Part shown: one piece after another, positions 33,961-44,142 of the stretch
Numbering within the stretch: the first letter of the stretch is position 1
How the letters are laid out: each line of letters opens with the position of its first letter
Source of the DNA: Paracoccus albus
GTDB taxonomy: Bacteria; Pseudomonadota; Alphaproteobacteria; Rhodobacterales; Rhodobacteraceae
NCBI RefSeq assembly: GCF_027913035.1
Contig: NZ_CP115776.1
Coordinates: 1-64,000, forward strand
Length of the DNA: 64,000 nucleotides
Reading direction: 5' to 3'
Position numbers and translations under genes: made by a program
Notes under the pieces: model-generated
The model's input: the letters and a program-made list of their open reading frames with translations, nothing else
Databases searched by the model: none
Told to the model about the DNA's origin: nothing

Positions 33961-34946
33961 GAGGCAGGCACCCCCTCGACAGTTTCGTCATGCGGATGGA
34001 AGCACCGCACCATGCGATCCGGTCCGGCGGGGCTTAGCGAGGGCTCTGCCTGACAGGCTGCGTCGGCGCGCGGGCAGCGGGGCCGGAACTTGCATCCATC
34101 GGGCAGGTTCAGAAGCGAGGGCGTCGCCCCCTTGATCTGATTCAGCATCGCCCCGTGCTGCTTGCCATGCGGCACGCTTTCGATCAGGCCGCGCGTATAA
34201 GGGTGGCGGGGCTTTGCGATGACCTCTGCCGTTGGTCCCTCTTCGATGATGCGGCCCGCATACATGACCGCCAGCCGGTCGGCGAGGCCCGAGACAACGG
34301 CAAGATCGTGGGTGATCCAGATCAGCGCCGTGCCGGATTTGGCACAAAGCTGCTGAACCTCGGACAGGATCTGCGCCTGAATGGTCACATCCAGTGCCGT
34401 TGTCGGTTCATCCGCGATCACCAGATCAGGTTTGTGCAGCAGCGCAATCGCAATCGCCACCCGCTGCCGCATCCCGCCAGAGAACTGATGCGGATAGCTT
34501 TGCAGCCGCTCATCGGGCGACGAGATGCCAACCTGCACCAAAGCCTCGCGCGCGCGGTGAAGGGCCTCTGCCCGCGATACGTTTTCATGGGCGCGCACGG
34601 TTTCGATCATCTGGGTGTCGATGCGCAGAACCGGGTTCAGCGTCATCATCGGGTCCTGAAAGATCATCGCGATGCGCTTGCCACGCAGTTTGCGCATCAG
34701 TGCGTCACCGCCTGCGATCAGATCGTCGCCGTTAAACAGGATCTGCCCGCCCGCGATCCGGCCCGGCTGGTCCACAAGCCCCAGGATCGAAAAGCCCGTC
34801 ACCGACTTGCCGGAGCCGGATTCACCGACAAGCCCCAGTATCTGCCCCTTCTCCAGCGAAAAGCTGACCCCATCGACAGCCTTCGCCACCCCGTCGCGGG
34901 TGAAGAAATGCGTTTGCAGATCTTTGACTTCCAGCAATGCGGTCAT
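33957..34946 (-). CDS. dppD: Peptide ABC importer ATPase (DppD/OppD-like)
   Basis: A 329-residue ATPase with Walker [10 protein letters not shown], signature [14 protein letters not shown], Walker [13 protein letters not shown], and the C-terminal Cys cluster [14 protein letters not shown]. It overlaps both neighbours by 4 bp, so the importer is tightly coupled. Confidence 0.93.
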   Translation of the reverse strand: MTALLEVKDLQTHFFTRDGVAKAVDGVSFSLEKGQILGLVGESGSGKSVTGFSILGLVDQPGRIAGGQILFNGDDLIAGGDALMRKLRGKRIAMIFQDPMMTLNPVLRIDTQMIETVRAHENVSRAEALHRAREALVQVGISSPDERLQSYPHQFSGGMRQRVAIAIALLHKPDLVIADEPTTALDVTIQAQILSEVQQLCAKSGTALIWITHDLAVVSGLADRLAVMYAGRIIEEGPTAEVIAKPRHPYTRGLIESVPHGKQHGAMLNQIKGATPSLLNLPDGCKFRPRCPRADAACQAEPSLSPAGPDRMVRCFHPHDETVEGVPAS

Positions 34947-35863
34947 TTCTGCAACCTCGGGTTAAGAACATCGCGCAGCCGGTCGCCGACCAGGTTGATG
35001 GCGATGATCGTCACGACAAGCGCGATGCCGGGGAACAGGCTGATCCAGTAGCGGCCGGACAGCAGATAGTCGTAGCCATTGGCGATCAGCAGCCCAAGCG
35101 AGGGCTCGGTGATCGGCACACCGACGCCAAGGAAGGACAGCGTCGCCTCTAGCGCGATAGCCTGCGCGATCTGCACGGTGGCCACCACGATCAGCGGCGG
35201 GATGCAATTGGGCAGCAGATGCCGGAACATGATGCGGCGGTTGGAAAAGGCGAGGCATCGTGCGGCATCGATATAGTCCTTCTGCCGCTCGACAATGGCA
35301 GAACTGCGCACGGTGCGGGCGTAATAGGCCCATTGCACGATCACAAGCGCCATGATGACCTTGTCCACCCCGCGTCCCAGAAGCGCCAGCAGGATCAGCG
35401 CAATCAGGATAGCGGGGAAAGACAGTTGCAGGTCCACGATGCGCATGATGAAGCTGTCGATCCTGCCGCCGAAATAGGCCGCCGTCACCCCGACAATCGT
35501 GCCAATGGTGATCGCCAGTGCCAATGAGGTCAGCGCAACCATCAGGCTGATCCGCAGGCCATACATGATTGCCGACAACATATCGCGGCCCTGCAGGTCG
35601 GTGCCCAGCCAATAGGTCAAATCGGTGCCCATGCTGGCCTCGCCCGGTGGCAGGCCGCTGTCCATGATGTTGAGTTGGGCGAGATCATAGGGGTTCTGCG
35701 GCGCAATCCACGGGGCGGCAATCGCGATCAGGGCGACCAGCAGGAACAGGATCAGGCCGATAACCGCGACCGGGTCCTCGACAAATTCCTTCGCGATGCG
35801 CACGAAGGGCGTTTCGACGTGGGCGGGAGCGGGGGCGGGGGTGTTTGTGGCGGCCTCTGTCAT
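34943..35863 (-). CDS. dppC: Peptide ABC importer permease (DppC-like)
   Basis: A 306-residue permease. An Ala/Pro-rich cytoplasmic N-terminus is followed by the first span (VIGLILFLLVALIAIAAPW). The family motif GTDLQGRDMLSAIMYGLRISL is present, and the EAA loop is DYIDAARCLAFSNRRIMFRHLLP. The open frame extends upstream, but ATG 35863 overlaps the DppB stop and matches family starts. Confidence 0.92.
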   Translation of the reverse strand: MTEAATNTPAPAPAHVETPFVRIAKEFVEDPVAVIGLILFLLVALIAIAAPWIAPQNPYDLAQLNIMDSGLPPGEASMGTDLTYWLGTDLQGRDMLSAIMYGLRISLMVALTSLALAITIGTIVGVTAAYFGGRIDSFIMRIVDLQLSFPAILIALILLALLGRGVDKVIMALVIVQWAYYARTVRSSAIVERQKDYIDAARCLAFSNRRIMFRHLLPNCIPPLIVVATVQIAQAIALEATLSFLGVGVPITEPSLGLLIANGYDYLLSGRYWISLFPGIALVVTIIAINLVGDRLRDVLNPRLQK

Positions 35864-36837
35864 CCCTTCATCTCCGACAGGCGGATGCGCGGATCGAGAA
35901 GAGAGTAGATCACGTCGACCACGAAATTGATGGTCACGATGATCAGAACCGTCAGCATCAGATAGGCGACGATCACCGGGCGATCCAGCAGGTTGATGCT
36001 GTCGATCAGCAGCTTGCCCATGCCGGGCCATGCAAAGACAGTTTCCGTCACGATGGCAAAAGCCACCATCGACCCAAGCTCCAGCCCGATGATGGTGACG
36101 ACGGGGATCATGATGTTCTTCAGAATATGCACCAGCACCACACGGCGATCCGACAGCCCCTTCGCACGTGCGAATTTGATATAGTCCTGCAACGCAACCT
36201 CTCGCGTGTTGGCGCGGGCAAGCCTGATGATCAGCGACATCTTGAATAGCGCGAGGTTCACCGCCGGCAGGATCAGATGGGACAGCCCGTCCCATGTCAG
36301 AAAGCTGACCTGCATCCCCAGAAATTCGGTCGTCTCGCCGCGCCCGCCTGCCGGCAGCCAGCCGAGCAGAACCGCAAAGACGAGGATCAGCAGCATCCCC
36401 TGCCAGAAGTTCGGCAGCGAAAAGCCAAGGATCGAACCGGCCATGATCGTCCGGCCCGCGATGCTGTTCGGGCGCAGGCCGGCCCAGACACCCAGCGGAA
36501 CCCCGATACCCACCGACAGAAACAGCGCGACAAAGGCCAGTTCCATCGTCGCCGGCAGCCGGTCCAGAATGATTTCAAGCGCCGGGCGGCCATAGACAAA
36601 AGACGTGCCCAGATCGCCCTGCAGCGCATTGACAACGAAAATGCCGAATTGCTGATAAAGCGGCTTGTCCAGACCCAGCCGCTCTGTCGTGGCGGCAATG
36701 TCGGCCTGCGTCGCTTCGGGGTTGATCAGAACATCGACCGGGTTGCCGATGAAATAAACACCAATGAACACCAGCACCGCCATCGCGATGACGGCAAGGA
36801 TGCTCTGTCCCAGTCGGCGGACGAGATAGACGATCAT
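35860..36837 (-). CDS. dppB: Peptide ABC importer permease (DppB-like)
   Basis: A 325-residue permease with six spans. It opens with MIVYLVRRLGQSILAVIAM, the usual DppB start, and has LGTSFVYGRPALEII and a C-terminal loop near DYIKFARAKGLSDRRV. It lies 73 bp after the binding-protein gene, with a hairpin between them. Confidence 0.92.
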   Translation of the reverse strand: MIVYLVRRLGQSILAVIAMAVLVFIGVYFIGNPVDVLINPEATQADIAATTERLGLDKPLYQQFGIFVVNALQGDLGTSFVYGRPALEIILDRLPATMELAFVALFLSVGIGVPLGVWAGLRPNSIAGRTIMAGSILGFSLPNFWQGMLLILVFAVLLGWLPAGGRGETTEFLGMQVSFLTWDGLSHLILPAVNLALFKMSLIIRLARANTREVALQDYIKFARAKGLSDRRVVLVHILKNIMIPVVTIIGLELGSMVAFAIVTETVFAWPGMGKLLIDSINLLDRPVIVAYLMLTVLIIVTINFVVDVIYSLLDPRIRLSEMKG

Positions 36838-36872
36838 GGGGCGGTCCTTCTGACCCTGGCAAGCTGCTGGGA

Positions 36873-36902
36873 ACCGGCACCCCGTCCGCGCGGGATGCCG
36901 GT
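36873..36902 (-). promoter_or_regulatory. Intercistronic hairpin between dppA and dppB
   Basis: A near-perfect stem: ACCGGCA/TGCCGGT plus CCCG/CGGG around a 6-base loop, placed 8 bp after the dppA stop. There is no T-run. Such hairpins commonly stabilise the 3' end of the binding-protein mRNA and lower permease expression. Confidence 0.6.
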
Positions 36903-36910
36903 CAGGTTGT

Positions 36911-38512
36911 TTACTCGGCCGCCTTTTTGACCTCGGTTGCCATCGTGTACTGATCCACGCGCGGCTCATAGGTCAGGTCGGATTTCATCGCCCAGACAGT
37001 CTGTTCGTAATGCAGGGGAATGATGCCGAAATCGTCGAGGACCATCGTTTCAGCCTGCTGCAACATCTCGTCACGCTTGGCATCGTCGATGGTCGCCATC
37101 GCCTCCAGCAGGATCGCATCCATTTCCGGGTTGGAATAGCGGCCCGCATTGGTCGGCCCCATCCCGGTATTGGCATCATAGGTCGCCACCAGAGATTTCA
37201 GCGGAGACGACATATCGCCCGAGGAAGCGCCCCACCCGGCCATATAGATCGGGAATTCCAGTGCATTCCGACGAGAGAAGAACTGGCTGGCCGTGCTTGC
37301 ATCTACCTTGGTCTGGATGCCGATCTGGGTCATCATCTGCGCGACAGCCTGCGCGACCTGTTCATCGTTGATGTAGCGATCATTGGGCGTGCCAAGCGTG
37401 ATCGAGAAGCCATCCGGATAGCCAGCCTCTGCCAGCAGTTCCTTGGCGCGTTCCGGATCATAGGGATCGACCGCGCGGCCAGAGGTGCCGAACATCGGCG
37501 GCGGCAGCAACTCGCCCGCTGCCTGTGCGTAACCACCCATGATCCGTTCAGTGATACCTTCACGGTTGATTGACAGCGAAATCGCCTCGCGGACGCGGGC
37601 GTCCAGCAGCGGGTTTTCGTCGGCGCCTTCGATGCCCGGTGCATCTTCGACCTGCTGCATATGCAGGTAGATGATCCGGTTCGACAGGGCATCGACGACC
37701 GAGAAGCCGCCTTCCTCGATCCGCGGAATGTCCTGAATGGGCGGCGATTCGATCATATCCACGTCGCCGGCCAGCAGTGCTGCAACGCGGGGGCCATCAC
37801 TGGTGATCGGGCGCATGACGACGCGTTCCCATTCCGGGGTGCCATCCCAGTATTCATCAAAGCGCGTTACGACCAGTTCCGACCCGCGCGTATAGGTGTC
37901 CAGCTTATATGGCCCGGTGCCAATCGCGATATCGGGTGAATTGAACGCCGGAGCCTGCGGCACGTCTCCCATACCCTCGCAAGTTCCTTCGGGGCCATAG
38001 GTCACGGTATCCTCGGCACCCAGGGCATCGGCGGAAACGATGGCAAGGCTCCACAGATCGGTGGGCAGCAGCGGATTGGTCGCGGTCGTGGTGATGGTCA
38101 GCGTATGATCGTCTTCGGCCTGCATATCGGCGATGCCGCCGGTGAAGATCGTATAGGCAGAGGGCGAATTCTCAACCAGAGGAACACGGCAATAGGAATA
38201 GATCACATCGCGCGCGGTAAAGTCGCTGCCATTGTGAAACTTCACCCCTTCGCGCAGCTTGAAGCGCCAGGTGGTGTCGTCAACCGCCTCCCAGCTTTCG
38301 GCAAGGCCGGGGGTGACTTTCTGCACGGCGTCCTGCGTGGTCAGCGCCTCGAAGATGTTCTTCGACACCTGAATATTTGTAGAAAGCTGGTGAAATTGCG
38401 GGTCCATCGAAGTCGCCTCGGACTTCAGGCCGATTGTCAGCTCTTGCGCGAATGCCGGGCTGACACCGGCGGCGACAATCCCGGCCACAATCGGTGCGGT
38501 CAGTCTTTTCAT
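36911..38512 (-). CDS. dppA: Peptide ABC importer, substrate-binding protein (DppA-like)
   Basis: A 533-residue SBP_bac_5 protein. A signal peptide ends at PAFAQ, and the mature part begins ELTIGLKSEATSMDP. The family motif WRFKLREGVKFHNGSDFTARDV is around residues 80-101. ATG 38512 has AAGGAG at the best spacing; ATG 38518 is the alternative. It heads the operon dppABCDF-M20 and is divergent from a LysR regulator. Confidence 0.93.
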   Translation of the reverse strand: MKRLTAPIVAGIVAAGVSPAFAQELTIGLKSEATSMDPQFHQLSTNIQVSKNIFEALTTQDAVQKVTPGLAESWEAVDDTTWRFKLREGVKFHNGSDFTARDVIYSYCRVPLVENSPSAYTIFTGGIADMQAEDDHTLTITTTATNPLLPTDLWSLAIVSADALGAEDTVTYGPEGTCEGMGDVPQAPAFNSPDIAIGTGPYKLDTYTRGSELVVTRFDEYWDGTPEWERVVMRPITSDGPRVAALLAGDVDMIESPPIQDIPRIEEGGFSVVDALSNRIIYLHMQQVEDAPGIEGADENPLLDARVREAISLSINREGITERIMGGYAQAAGELLPPPMFGTSGRAVDPYDPERAKELLAEAGYPDGFSITLGTPNDRYINDEQVAQAVAQMMTQIGIQTKVDASTASQFFSRRNALEFPIYMAGWGASSGDMSSPLKSLVATYDANTGMGPTNAGRYSNPEMDAILLEAMATIDDAKRDEMLQQAETMVLDDFGIIPLHYEQTVWAMKSDLTYEPRVDQYTMATEVKKAAE

Positions 38513-38652
38513 GGTCATCTCCTTCCTGTTGATCTGAATGAGCCTGTTCCCGAGGTTGATCCCCGATGGTGCAATCCGGCTTGGCGACCACGGTATTATG
38601 CGATAACCATAAGTCAACCATGAAAGATTATGATTTTTCTGCATAGGCTGTG

Positions 38653-39609
38653 ATGCGATCCCGAATAGCCGACGAACAACGAAATCGCCACGCAGGCATC
38701 ACCCTTCGCGAGCTGGAGGTTTTGCAGGCTCTGATCGCGGCGGGCACATCCATCAGCGCAGCCCGTCGGCTTGGCATTTCGCAATCGGCGGTCAGCCGCA
38801 GGCTTTCGCAGCTTGAGGACCGGATCGGCTCACAGCTGTTCACGCGAACCGGTGGCCGGCTGACACCGACGGTCGAGGCCTTGTCGATCAACGAAAAACT
38901 TGCCCCGATATTCGAAACACTCGCCCAGATCGTCAACGCGGCGGATGAAACGAAACAGGCCAATGCGGGCACGATATCCATCGTCGCACCGCCAACCATT
39001 GCCCACAGGTTTCTGCCGCCGCGCATCGCCGCCTTCCGCAAGCAAAACCCTGCGCTGCAAATTGCTTTCGACGTTCTGGCCAGTGACAGTATGCTGACCG
39101 GGATTGCCGAGGGGCGCTATGACATCGGGCTGAGCGACAGCAACATCGCGCATGAGGGCATCACCAGCGAATTGCTGCTGGAAACTCAGGCAATCTGCAT
39201 TCTGCCGCAGGGGCATCATCTGGCGTCCTATGACGTGATCCGGCCAGAGGACCTGCATGATGAGCAGTTCGTTGCCCTGTCGCGGCGACATTCCAGCCGC
39301 GCGAAGATCGACCGCCTGTTTGATCATGCCGGAATCCGCATGCAACCCGTGATCGAAACATCGACGAATGTGTCATTGGTGGAATTCGTGCGAGAGGGGC
39401 TGGGGGTGTCGCTGCTGAACCCGTTTCCGATGATTCACCAGATCGGAGATCAGATTGCCGTGCGTCCCTTTTTGCCCGCTGTAAGCTACAGCACCAATTT
39501 CCTGACACCCGCAAGCCGCGCCCCTTCGGCGGTGACGCAGGCGTTCATTCAGTATATACACGGCAGCCTTGATCGCGATGCCTATCCGGGCACCGCAATT
39601 AAGCCTTGA
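38653..39609 (+). CDS. LysR-family transcriptional regulator
   Basis: A 318-residue LTTR. The HTH is in LEVLQALIAAGTSISAARRLGISQSAVSRRLSQLEDRIG (residues about 17-55), followed by a substrate-binding domain of periplasmic-protein fold. It is divergent from dppA with about 140 bp between starts, so it probably controls the importer. GTG 38650 directly before the ATG is an alternative start. Confidence 0.92.
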   Translation: MRSRIADEQRNRHAGITLRELEVLQALIAAGTSISAARRLGISQSAVSRRLSQLEDRIGSQLFTRTGGRLTPTVEALSINEKLAPIFETLAQIVNAADETKQANAGTISIVAPPTIAHRFLPPRIAAFRKQNPALQIAFDVLASDSMLTGIAEGRYDIGLSDSNIAHEGITSELLLETQAICILPQGHHLASYDVIRPEDLHDEQFVALSRRHSSRAKIDRLFDHAGIRMQPVIETSTNVSLVEFVREGLGVSLLNPFPMIHQIGDQIAVRPFLPAVSYSTNFLTPASRAPSAVTQAFIQYIHGSLDRDAYPGTAIKP

Positions 39610-39834
39610 GCCCGCGGTTCGGACGGTAAAATTATTCTACCTGAAAAACGTAGTACGGCTGCGTGTTACCGGACGGAATATACCGGCTGAAACGGCTTGA
39701 GAAGTGATCCCGTCAACGCCGTTGGTTCAGAAAGAACGGGCGAAAAATGAAAAGACTGAAACGGATGGCGGCGAACCTGAGAGTCGGTCAGTAGCTATTG
39801 CATCGGTAGCGTCAAGAAGCTTTGGCACATTTGT

Positions 39835-40490
39835 TCACGCGACGACGGCTCCTTTGGTTTGATCGGCGAATAGCGGGGTCATGTTCATATATTTCCGCGT
39901 CGACCATTGGTGCCGGCGATGTGCCTCAGCCTGGCCGCGGCCAGGTTGAGGCAGGATTTTCCATCTGGGAAGGCACCGACAACACGGGTGCGACGCCGGA
40001 TTTCTTTCATCATCCGCGCCAGCGGGTTGTTGGTCCGCAGCTTGATCCAGTGGCAGTCTGGAGTTCGCGCCGGTCCGCGCAGCGGCAAAGCTTCTGGGGG
40101 GACGGTTTGAGGCAAGAACGGGCGGAGCCCGGTAGAAGGTCAGGGTCTCGTGACCATGCCCTTCCGGCAGATCCGCCGCTTTGGACAGCCTCATGGCGCG
40201 CGGGTTGGCGATGACAGCAGCCATCTTTTCGGATGCTGTCCTGTGATCCTCCTGCGCGTGGATGGCCACTCACGCATCTTTGCAATGTCGCGGACCTTGC
40301 CAGCGGGCACGAGGCTGAAGACGTTGCGGTAGAAATGCACGACGCTAACACTGCCACCCGGCATCGGGCAGGAACTCGGATGCGCTTTCGACAAGGCCAC
40401 GGCAGGCGTCCGAAACGATCGGCAGATAGAATACAACTGATTTGGATTGTGCTGTTTCGCTTATTGACCAACCTCCATCACGCTGTTGGG
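39835..40490 (-). pseudogene. IS256-family transposase remnant, several frameshifts
   Basis: The C-terminal part of an IS256-type transposase is spread over three frames on the minus strand. Recognisable pieces in order are LPIVSDACRGLVESASEFLP, SVVHFYRNVFSLVP with AGKVRDIAKM, AIHAQEDHRTASEKM, then LRTNNPLARMMKEIRRRTRV with VGAFPDGKSCLNLAAARLRH, and WSTRKYMNMTPL at the end. The N-terminal half is missing and no terminal repeats could be assigned. The 39610-39834 gap beside it holds nothing recognisable. Confidence 0.85.
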
Positions 40491-40891
40491 CGTGGCGGTA
40501 ATCGTGTTTTTTCATAAGTGTGGTTCCAGGCAATCCTATTGCCATGATGCTGCCTCCCGGTGCAACGGAGGCGGACATCGCCCGGCGGGCTGCGCTTTAT
40601 GGGCTCGACAAATCACTTCATACGCAGTTCCTGATCTGGGGCAGGGGGTCACGGCGATTGCGGCAGCTCTATCACGACACGACAACCGGTTCATCCTAAA
40701 TCCGATCCACCAGATGCCGGGAGTAAACACCCTAACGAGCCCGTCATACGAGTGATTTCTGCCTTTCGGGTCTGACACGCAGGCACCAGTGCCCACAGCA
40801 AAAGAACAACTTGACTCAAAATAGTTTGTTAAGACAAAGTGCCTGAAAGACGAAATGTAGCTATCTTTTCGAACTGCAGGGAGTGCTGAAG
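40491..40891. other. Intergenic region upstream of the sulfatase/TRAP operon
   Basis: About 400 bp without a convincing gene. Much of it may be further decayed IS sequence. From about 40800 it is AT-rich, and a TTGACT at 40811-40816 could be a -35 element, but no good -10 is seen. Confidence 0.35.
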
Positions 40892-42505
40892 ATGGGCCGG
40901 CCGAATATCATCCTGATCTTGAACGACGACATGGGATACTCGGACATCGGTTGCTACGGCGGAGAGGTGGAGACACCCAACCTTGACAGTCTTGCGGCCA
41001 GCGGATTGCGTTACTCTCAGTTTTACAATACCGCCCGTTGCTCTCCCTCACGCGCGTCGCTGATGACGGGGCTGCATCCGCACCAGACGGGGATCGGTAT
41101 TCTGACCTATGATACCGGGCCAGAGGGCTATGTCGGCAATCTGGTGCAAGGCTGCGCGACAATACCCGAGGTGCTGAAATCGCGCGGGTATCGCAGCTAT
41201 ATGTCGGGCAAGTGGCATGTCGCCGCTGACCTGGACAAGCCCAACGGCGCATGGCCGGTGGAACGTGGGTTTGACGAATTCTACGGCACGATCATCGGGG
41301 CGGGCAGTTTCTACTACCCGAACACGCTGACCCGCGGGAACGAAAACGTCGAGCATGAGCCGGTCGATGACCCGTCCTTCTTCTATACCGACGCGATCTC
41401 CGATCAGGCGGCGCGCTTTGTTCAGGATCATGCGCAGCGGGACGATGACGCGCCGTTCTTCATGTATGTCGCCTATACCGCGCCGCACTGGCCCTTGCAT
41501 GCGCATGAGGAGGATATCGCCAAATACAAGGGGCGTTTCGATGCCGGTTGGGACAGGCTGCGCGAGGAAAGACTGGCTCGGTTGGTAAAGGCTGGCCTGA
41601 TCGATAAATCCTGGCAACTGACAGACCGCGATCCGTCTCAGCCGCCGTTCGAGGAGGCGGCGGAGAAGGAATGGCTGACCCGGCTGATGGAGGTCTATGC
41701 CGCGCAGATCGACCGAATGGATCAGGGGATTGGCCGCATTCTTGACGCGTTGGACGATACCGGCCAGCGGGACAATACGATTGTCATCTTCCTGTCCGAC
41801 AATGGCGGCTGCGCCGAGGATATTCCGCAGGGGGTCGAACCCAAGCAGCTGGTCGAGGATCTGCGCATTGCACAATACGAAACCCGCGACGGCAGGCCGG
41901 TTCACATCGGCAACGATCCCTCTGTCATGCCGGGCGCCGAGGATACCTATCAAAGCTATGGTATCCCTTGGGCGAACCTGTCGAATACGCCGTTCCGTCT
42001 GTATAAGCATTTCACGCATGAGGGCGGCATCTCTACCCCTCTGATCGTGCATTGGCCCGGCAAAGTAGAGGCGGGTGGTATTCGCCATCGTCCCGGACAA
42101 TTGCCGGATATCATGGCGACGATCCTTGATATTACTGGCGCTGACTATCCGACCGAACGTGCGGGCAATGCGGTTCCGCCCTGCGAAGGGGTCAGCCTGA
42201 TGGACAGCTTCGCGCAGGATATGCCGCGCGGCGAACCCTTGTTCTGGGAACATGAGGGCAATGCTGCGATGCGCGATGGCGACTGGAAGCTGGTGCGGCG
42301 CTATCCGGGCGCGTGGGAGCTGTATGATATGGCCGCCGATCGCACTGAAATGCACGACCTTGCATCGCGCCATCCCGATCGGGTCGCACGCATGGCCGCC
42401 GCCTGGGATGAATGGGCGGAACGCTGCGGGGTCATCCCGCGCGAGAAGATACTGGAAATGATGAAGGCAATGAATGTGGATGCGTTCTGGGAAGAGGACG
42501 CCTGA
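40892..42505 (+). CDS. Arylsulfatase (type I, formylglycine-dependent), cytoplasmic
   Basis: A 537-residue sulfatase. Metal ligands are in LILNDDMGYSDIG, the formylglycine motif is Cys50 in ARCSPSRASLMTG, and further active-site residues are in MSGKWHV and FLSDNGGCAED. No signal peptide is present, so action in the cytoplasm on an imported sulfate ester is likely. ATG 40892 has GGGAG 8 bp upstream. The TRAP genes follow directly, which suggests that they import its substrate. Confidence 0.92.
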   Translation: MGRPNIILILNDDMGYSDIGCYGGEVETPNLDSLAASGLRYSQFYNTARCSPSRASLMTGLHPHQTGIGILTYDTGPEGYVGNLVQGCATIPEVLKSRGYRSYMSGKWHVAADLDKPNGAWPVERGFDEFYGTIIGAGSFYYPNTLTRGNENVEHEPVDDPSFFYTDAISDQAARFVQDHAQRDDDAPFFMYVAYTAPHWPLHAHEEDIAKYKGRFDAGWDRLREERLARLVKAGLIDKSWQLTDRDPSQPPFEEAAEKEWLTRLMEVYAAQIDRMDQGIGRILDALDDTGQRDNTIVIFLSDNGGCAEDIPQGVEPKQLVEDLRIAQYETRDGRPVHIGNDPSVMPGAEDTYQSYGIPWANLSNTPFRLYKHFTHEGGISTPLIVHWPGKVEAGGIRHRPGQLPDIMATILDITGADYPTERAGNAVPPCEGVSLMDSFAQDMPRGEPLFWEHEGNAAMRDGDWKLVRRYPGAWELYDMAADRTEMHDLASRHPDRVARMAAAWDEWAERCGVIPREKILEMMKAMNVDAFWEEDA

Positions 42506-42541
42506 CCCGGAAAAGGGCAATTGCAAAGGGGGAGGAAAGAC

Positions 42542-43591
42542 ATGATGAAGATGACAAAACGCGTGCTGCTTGGCAGCGCGGCAGCCTTGGCGCTGAGTGG
42601 TGCCGCTTGGGCGCAGGATACGATGACCTTGCGGCTGGCCAATGTTCTGGCACCGACCGACGTGACCGCCGCCGGTGTCGACAAGTTCGCCGAACTGGTC
42701 GATCAGAAATCCGAGGGCCGCGTGAAGGTAGAGGTCTTCCACGGCGGGCAGCTTGGCTCTGGCGTGGAGACATTCGAAGCGGTCAAGAACGGCAACCTCG
42801 ATTTCGCCGCCGACAGCTTCGCCAATCTGGCCACGATCACCCCGGCGTTTGAGGTGTTTCACTTCCCCTTCCTGTTCGAAAGCCGCTCTCAATTGCTGAA
42901 TGCGATGGAAAGCGAGGCGGTGCAGGAAAGGGTCAACGAAGAGCTGGCACCGACCAATCTGCGTTGGTTCACAACCTTCGAAATCGGCGGCCCGCGTGAG
43001 GTCGGCACGTCGAACAAGAAGATCGAAACCGCCGAGGATCTGGCCGGGATGAAGTTCCGGGCGTCGCGTTCGCCGCTGGAGATCGGCAGCCATGAGGCCT
43101 GGGGTGCGGCCGGTGTGACGGTCGACTGGCCTCAGACGCCAGAGGCGGTGCGCATGGGCATGGTCGACGGGCTGACCGTTCCCTATGCCAGCTTCTATTC
43201 TGCCAAGTTTCACGAAGGCGGGCTTATCAAATATATGCTGGATCTGAACTTCCAGAACTATGCCTCTGTCGTGGTGGTCAACGCCGAGAAATATGCAGCA
43301 CTGCCCGAGGATGTTCGCAGCGTTCTGGAAGAAGCGGCGCAGGAAGCCCATGAATGGCATGTCGAATATGTTGCCGACTATGTCACGCAGAACGTCGCCG
43401 ACATGAAGGAAGCCGGGGTCGAAATCTACAGTCTGCCTGACGAGGAATACCAAAAGGTCAAGGACATGACGATCGACAGTGTCTGGGGCAAGTTTGTCGG
43501 CCAGCCCGGCATGGAGCAGGACAAGATCGACCTCATCCAATCCGAAGCCGGTGAGATCGGCGATGGCGGATGGGGCTATTCTGTCGAATAG
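42542..43591 (+). CDS. dctP: TRAP transporter, substrate-binding protein DctP
   Basis: A 349-residue periplasmic protein with a signal peptide ending AAWAQ. Family motifs are RLANVLAPTDVTAAGVDKFAEL, VEVFHGGQLGSGVE and the carboxylate-binding Arg region KFRASRSP. GGGGGAGG precedes the ATG. It follows the sulfatase by 36 bp in the same operon. Confidence 0.92.
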   Translation: MMKMTKRVLLGSAAALALSGAAWAQDTMTLRLANVLAPTDVTAAGVDKFAELVDQKSEGRVKVEVFHGGQLGSGVETFEAVKNGNLDFAADSFANLATITPAFEVFHFPFLFESRSQLLNAMESEAVQERVNEELAPTNLRWFTTFEIGGPREVGTSNKKIETAEDLAGMKFRASRSPLEIGSHEAWGAAGVTVDWPQTPEAVRMGMVDGLTVPYASFYSAKFHEGGLIKYMLDLNFQNYASVVVVNAEKYAALPEDVRSVLEEAAQEAHEWHVEYVADYVTQNVADMKEAGVEIYSLPDEEYQKVKDMTIDSVWGKFVGQPGMEQDKIDLIQSEAGEIGDGGWGYSVE

Positions 43592-43602
43592 GGAAGGTGT
43601 CT

Positions 43603-44139
43603 ATGGCAAGGTCTGAACTTCACGCGTTATTGCGTTCGATCCAACATAGTCTCTATGTAAGCGTCCGTGCCGTTTGTGTGGCCTTGCTGGCACTGATCGT
43701 CATTTCGATCAGTGCCGCCGTCCTCGCACGGTTCGTCATTTTCACACCACTCAACTTCGCCGATCCGCTGTCGAAATATCTGATGCAGTGGATGGCGTTT
43801 CTTGGGCTGGGCATGGCGATGTGCCGCTCGGAACATGTTGTCGTAAGCGCCTTTTCCGACCGGCTGTCGGTGCCTGCGCGTAAAAGGCTTGGGCTGGTCA
43901 TATGCCTTCTGGTCGCGGCGCTGTTTGTCGTAATCCTGATCTATGGCTGGCAGTATGCGATATCGGGCTGGAACTCTTCCGATCCGTTCGTCTTTGGCGT
44001 TCCCATGATCGTGCCTTACCTGTCCGTTCCGGCGGGTGCGCTTTACGCGCTGATCCAGTCTCTGCTGAGCGCGGGTATCATTCTGACCGGCAGAGATGAC
44101 GAAGATCCGCTGCCACATGCTGCCACACAGGGAATCTAA
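43603..44139 (+). CDS. dctQ: TRAP transporter, small membrane subunit DctQ
   Basis: A 178-residue protein with four predicted spans and the DctQ-type stretch LMQWMAFLGLGMAMCRSEHVVV. It lies between dctP and dctM, as in most TRAP operons. Confidence 0.9.
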   Translation: MARSELHALLRSIQHSLYVSVRAVCVALLALIVISISAAVLARFVIFTPLNFADPLSKYLMQWMAFLGLGMAMCRSEHVVVSAFSDRLSVPARKRLGLVICLLVAALFVVILIYGWQYAISGWNSSDPFVFGVPMIVPYLSVPAGALYALIQSLLSAGIILTGRDDEDPLPHAATQGI

Positions 44140-44142
44140 GAC

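Noticed and set aside
39610-40890. Several short plus-strand frames
   Set aside because: The region is explained by decayed IS256 sequence on the minus strand plus an AT-rich promoter region.
41048-43540. An 830-codon open frame on the minus strand
   Set aside because: It lies antisense to the sulfatase and dctP genes, which have clear motifs, and its translation shows no domain. High GC keeps the complementary frame open.
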